This document shows, one piece after another, positions 59,230 to 64,000 of a stretch of DNA of 64,000 nt. Numbering within the stretch: the first letter of the stretch is position 1; every line of letters begins with the position of its first letter. This stretch comes from Streptomyces filipinensis (GTDB lineage Bacteria; Actinomycetota; Actinomycetes; Streptomycetales; Streptomycetaceae): NCBI RefSeq assembly GCF_014649495.1, contig NZ_BMTD01000019.1, forward strand, positions 108,506 to 172,505. Reading direction: 5' to 3'. The notes beneath the pieces were generated by a model, which ran no database searches, was not told the origin of the DNA, and saw only the letters and a list, made by a program, of their open reading frames with translations. A program made the translations under genes and the position numbers.

Positions 59230-59252
59230 GTACCCACTTTGAAGTAAGGTAC
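59230..59252. promoter_or_regulatory. Dyad in the divergent NmrA-like/HxlR promoter region
   Basis: Outer arms GTACC (59230-59234) and GGTAC (59248-59252) enclose a near-central ACTT-TG-AAGT core (59236-59245). It lies five bases before the HxlR start and 75 bases from the reductase start, so it could serve autoregulation. HxlR-type operators often contain GTAC half-sites. Confidence 0.6.
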
Positions 59253-59256
59253 GTCC

Positions 59257-59661
59257 ATGTTGGTAAGTGAGTGGAAGGGTGACGGCGCGGCCATGTGCCC
59301 CCATCGCCTGGTCCTGGAGCACGTCACCAGCCGCTGGGGCGTGCTGGTGCTGATCCAGCTCCTCGACCGCTCCCATCGCTTCAGCGAACTGCGCCGGGCG
59401 ATCAACGGCCTCGGCGGGCGCGGCGTCAGCGAGAAGATGCTCACGCAGACCCTCCAGACCCTGGAGCGCGACGGCCTCGTCCACCGGGACGCCAAGCCCG
59501 TCATCCCGCCACGCGTCGACTACTCCCTGACCGAGCTGGGCCGCGAGGCGGCGGAGCAGGTGCGGGCGCTGGCGCGCTGGACCGACCAGCGCATGGACGA
59601 CGTGCTCAGCGCCCGCCGGGCATACGACGAGGCCCGGGAAATCCAGTCCCGGGCCTCGTAG
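59257..59661 (+). CDS. HxlR-family regulator (QorR-like)
   Basis: A 134-residue winged-helix regulator. Cys14 in MCPHRLVLEHVTSRWG lies at the N-terminal position used for redox sensing in YodB/QorR-type members, and the recognition part is RFSELRRAINGLGGRGVSEKMLTQTLQTLERDGLV. It probably controls the divergent NmrA-like reductase in response to quinones or electrophiles. Start ATG 59257; the upstream TTG/GTG alternatives are not used. Confidence 0.92.
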   Translation: MLVSEWKGDGAAMCPHRLVLEHVTSRWGVLVLIQLLDRSHRFSELRRAINGLGGRGVSEKMLTQTLQTLERDGLVHRDAKPVIPPRVDYSLTELGREAAEQVRALARWTDQRMDDVLSARRAYDEAREIQSRAS

Positions 59662-59676
59662 CGGCGCACAGCAGGG

Positions 59677-62659
<2,983 letters not shown>

Positions 62660-63033
62660 TGAACTGGACCTCCTTCGAGGCGGCTGTCCGTCGGGTGGTC
62701 GTCCCACGGACCATCCCAGGATCAACCCTACGTCGGTTAGGGTCGCCTTCCCGAGGCCATCCGAGGATTGGACGACGTTTCGAGACGGCCTGTCGCGCTG
62801 TTACTCACTCTCCCGCATGATGACCCGCGTCGCCGGAACTCCGATCAAGAAGTTCCCGAGCGTCCCTCGGTTGTCTCCTGAGTCCTCCCCAGCCGGGTGC
62901 CCGGCTTCCCCAGGCGGCCGGGCGGTTCCCGACGGTTCGGCGCCCGGCCCGCACGGCGTCCTGTCCGCCGGGAGTCCGGTGAGGTTCCGGGACGGCTCCG
63001 GCTGGATTCCAGCAGGAGTCGCTCAGGAGTCCG
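62660..63033. other. Intergenic region upstream of korA with a small dyad
   Basis: 374 bases between korA and the response regulator, both on the minus strand. ACCCTA (62725-62730) and TAGGGT (62738-62743) form a 6-bp dyad with a 7-base spacer, 65 bases upstream of the korA start, and might be an operator. The rest is GC-rich without a clear gene or promoter match. Confidence 0.4.
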
Positions 63034-63705
63034 TCAGGAGTTGAGGTAGGTCAGAACGGCCAGAACGCGCCGGTGGTCGCCGTCGCTCGGGGCCAGCCCG
63101 AGCTTCAGGAAGATGTTGCTGACGTGCTTCTCCACGGCCCCGTCGCTGACCACCAGCTGCCGGGCGATCGCCGAGTTCGTGCGTCCTTCGGCCATCAGGC
63201 CGAGCACCTCGCGCTCGCGCGGGGTCAGCCCCGCCAGCACGTCCTGCTTGCGGCTGCGGCCGAGCAGCTGCGCGACCACCTCCGGGTCCAGCGCGGTACC
63301 GCCCTCGGCCACCCGTACCACCGCGTCCACGAACTCGCGCACCTCGGCGACCCGGTCCTTGAGCAGATAGCCCACGCCCCGGCTGGAACCCGCCAGCAGC
63401 TCGGTGGCGTAACGCTCCTCCACGTACTGCGACAGCACCAGCACCCCGAGCCCCGGATGCACCTTCCGCAACCGTACGGCCGCCCGTACGCCCTCGTCGG
63501 TGTGGGTCGGCGGCATCCGTACGTCCGCCACGACCACGTCGGGCAGCATGCCCTGCGCCTCCAGGTCGGCGACGGTCTTCACCAGCGCCTCCGCGTCCCC
63601 GACGCCGGCCACGACATCGTGTCCGCGGTCGGTCAGCAACCGGGTCAGGCCCTCCCTGAGCAGCACTGAGTCCTCGGCGATGACCACCCGCACCCTGTTC
63701 TCCAC
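63034..63705 (-). CDS. NarL/FixJ-family response regulator
   Basis: A 223-residue two-component regulator. Acidic residues Glu11 and Asp12 (VVIAEDSVLL), phosphoacceptor Asp61 (VVADVRMPP), the Thr/Ser-equivalent region VLSQYVEERYA and Lys in YLLKDRVAE complete the receiver. The C-terminal LuxR-type helix-turn-helix is LTPREREVLGLMAEGRTNSAIARQLVVSDGAVEKHVSNIFLKL. Start GTG 63705 follows GGGAGATC; the upstream ATG 63729 would also be possible. The sensor kinase is not in the window; it should lie just beyond the right end. Confidence 0.92.
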   Translation of the reverse strand: MENRVRVVIAEDSVLLREGLTRLLTDRGHDVVAGVGDAEALVKTVADLEAQGMLPDVVVADVRMPPTHTDEGVRAAVRLRKVHPGLGVLVLSQYVEERYATELLAGSSRGVGYLLKDRVAEVREFVDAVVRVAEGGTALDPEVVAQLLGRSRKQDVLAGLTPREREVLGLMAEGRTNSAIARQLVVSDGAVEKHVSNIFLKLGLAPSDGDHRRVLAVLTYLNS

Positions 63706-64000
63706 GATCTCCCGGCCCCCCAAGCCCATGCCGCTCGCCGGACGAAGCCTGTCCGACGACGCTCTTCCGTGCGGACGCTTGTCCGTACGAAGGTCAAGCA
63801 TCCCAGCATTCGGTCCGCGTCGCCGCCGCACGGCACAACCCGGCCGCCCGCGGCGCGTGACGGGCCCTGGGGGCGCTGGGGCCGAGGCGGGCTCGTGGGG
63901 CGGCGGTGCGCCGGGGTGCTCGGGGCTCGCCGGGACTGCCGTGCGGCGCTCTCACGCGCCGCCCTCACGGCTCTTCGGTGGCGGGGGGGGGGGGGGGGGG
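63706..64000. other. Region upstream of the response regulator ending in poly-G
   Basis: No convincing gene in this stretch. The last 18 bases (63983-64000) are all G, and the run may continue beyond the window. Such a homopolymer may be a contig end or an assembly artefact. Confidence 0.6.

Overview
The window is very high-GC DNA with GTG starts, ATGA/GTGA stop-start couplings and a gene content (nuo operon, polyprenyl synthetase, KorAB, SCO6880-type genes) that point to a Streptomyces chromosome or a close relative. I saw no tRNA, rRNA, CRISPR array, insertion sequence, integrase or plasmid replication gene.

Layout. 1-12.1 kb: the distal part of a proton-pumping NADH dehydrogenase operon, nuoF (5' end cut) through nuoN, tightly coupled and closed by a hairpin. 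12.5-14.5 kb: recQ. 14.6-21.4 kb: a minus-strand cluster that looks like one system: a GntR regulator, an AprB-like two-cluster ferredoxin, a lipoprotein solute-binding protein with a NosL-like tail, an SsuC/SsuB-type ABC transporter, and an AprA-like FAD oxidoreductase carrying about nine HEAT-like repeats. I read this as uptake plus reductive or oxidative processing of an unknown, probably sulfur- or anion-containing compound; it is one of the two best candidates for undescribed biology here. 21.5-25.2 kb: an M56 peptidase, a YtrA-type GntR/membrane-protein pair with a perfect 17-bp dyad in its promoter, and fumarylacetoacetase. 25.6-29.4 kb: an ATP-grasp ligase, an FAD monooxygenase-like protein and a HAD phosphatase. 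29.5-30.2 kb: a secreted transglycosylase-like protein behind a ydaO (c-di-AMP) riboswitch. 30.8-36.0 kb: polyprenyl synthetase, LolA/RseB-like protein, ABC-2 exporter, flavin reductase.

36-55.3 kb: an accessory-looking stretch. It begins with a hexanucleotide repeat, a lipoprotein/NUDIX pair and a glycosyltransferase, then holds a type IV secretion-like locus: VirD4-like, VirB4-like and SCO6880 ATPase-class proteins, a TrbL/VirB6-like channel protein, two paralogous pilin-like proteins, VirB8-like proteins, a VirB1-like transglycosylase with an M23 domain, a ParA-like protein without the P-loop lysine, and two paralogous TPR proteins. No relaxase or integrase is visible, so it is either a remnant, a mobilisable piece, or a secretion machine that does not move DNA.

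55.3-64 kb: a VOC protein, a DEDD exonuclease with a frameshifted upstream partner, RarD, an NmrA-like/HxlR divergent pair, the KorAB 2-oxoacid:ferredoxin oxidoreductase and a NarL-type response regulator. The window stops in an 18-base run of G.
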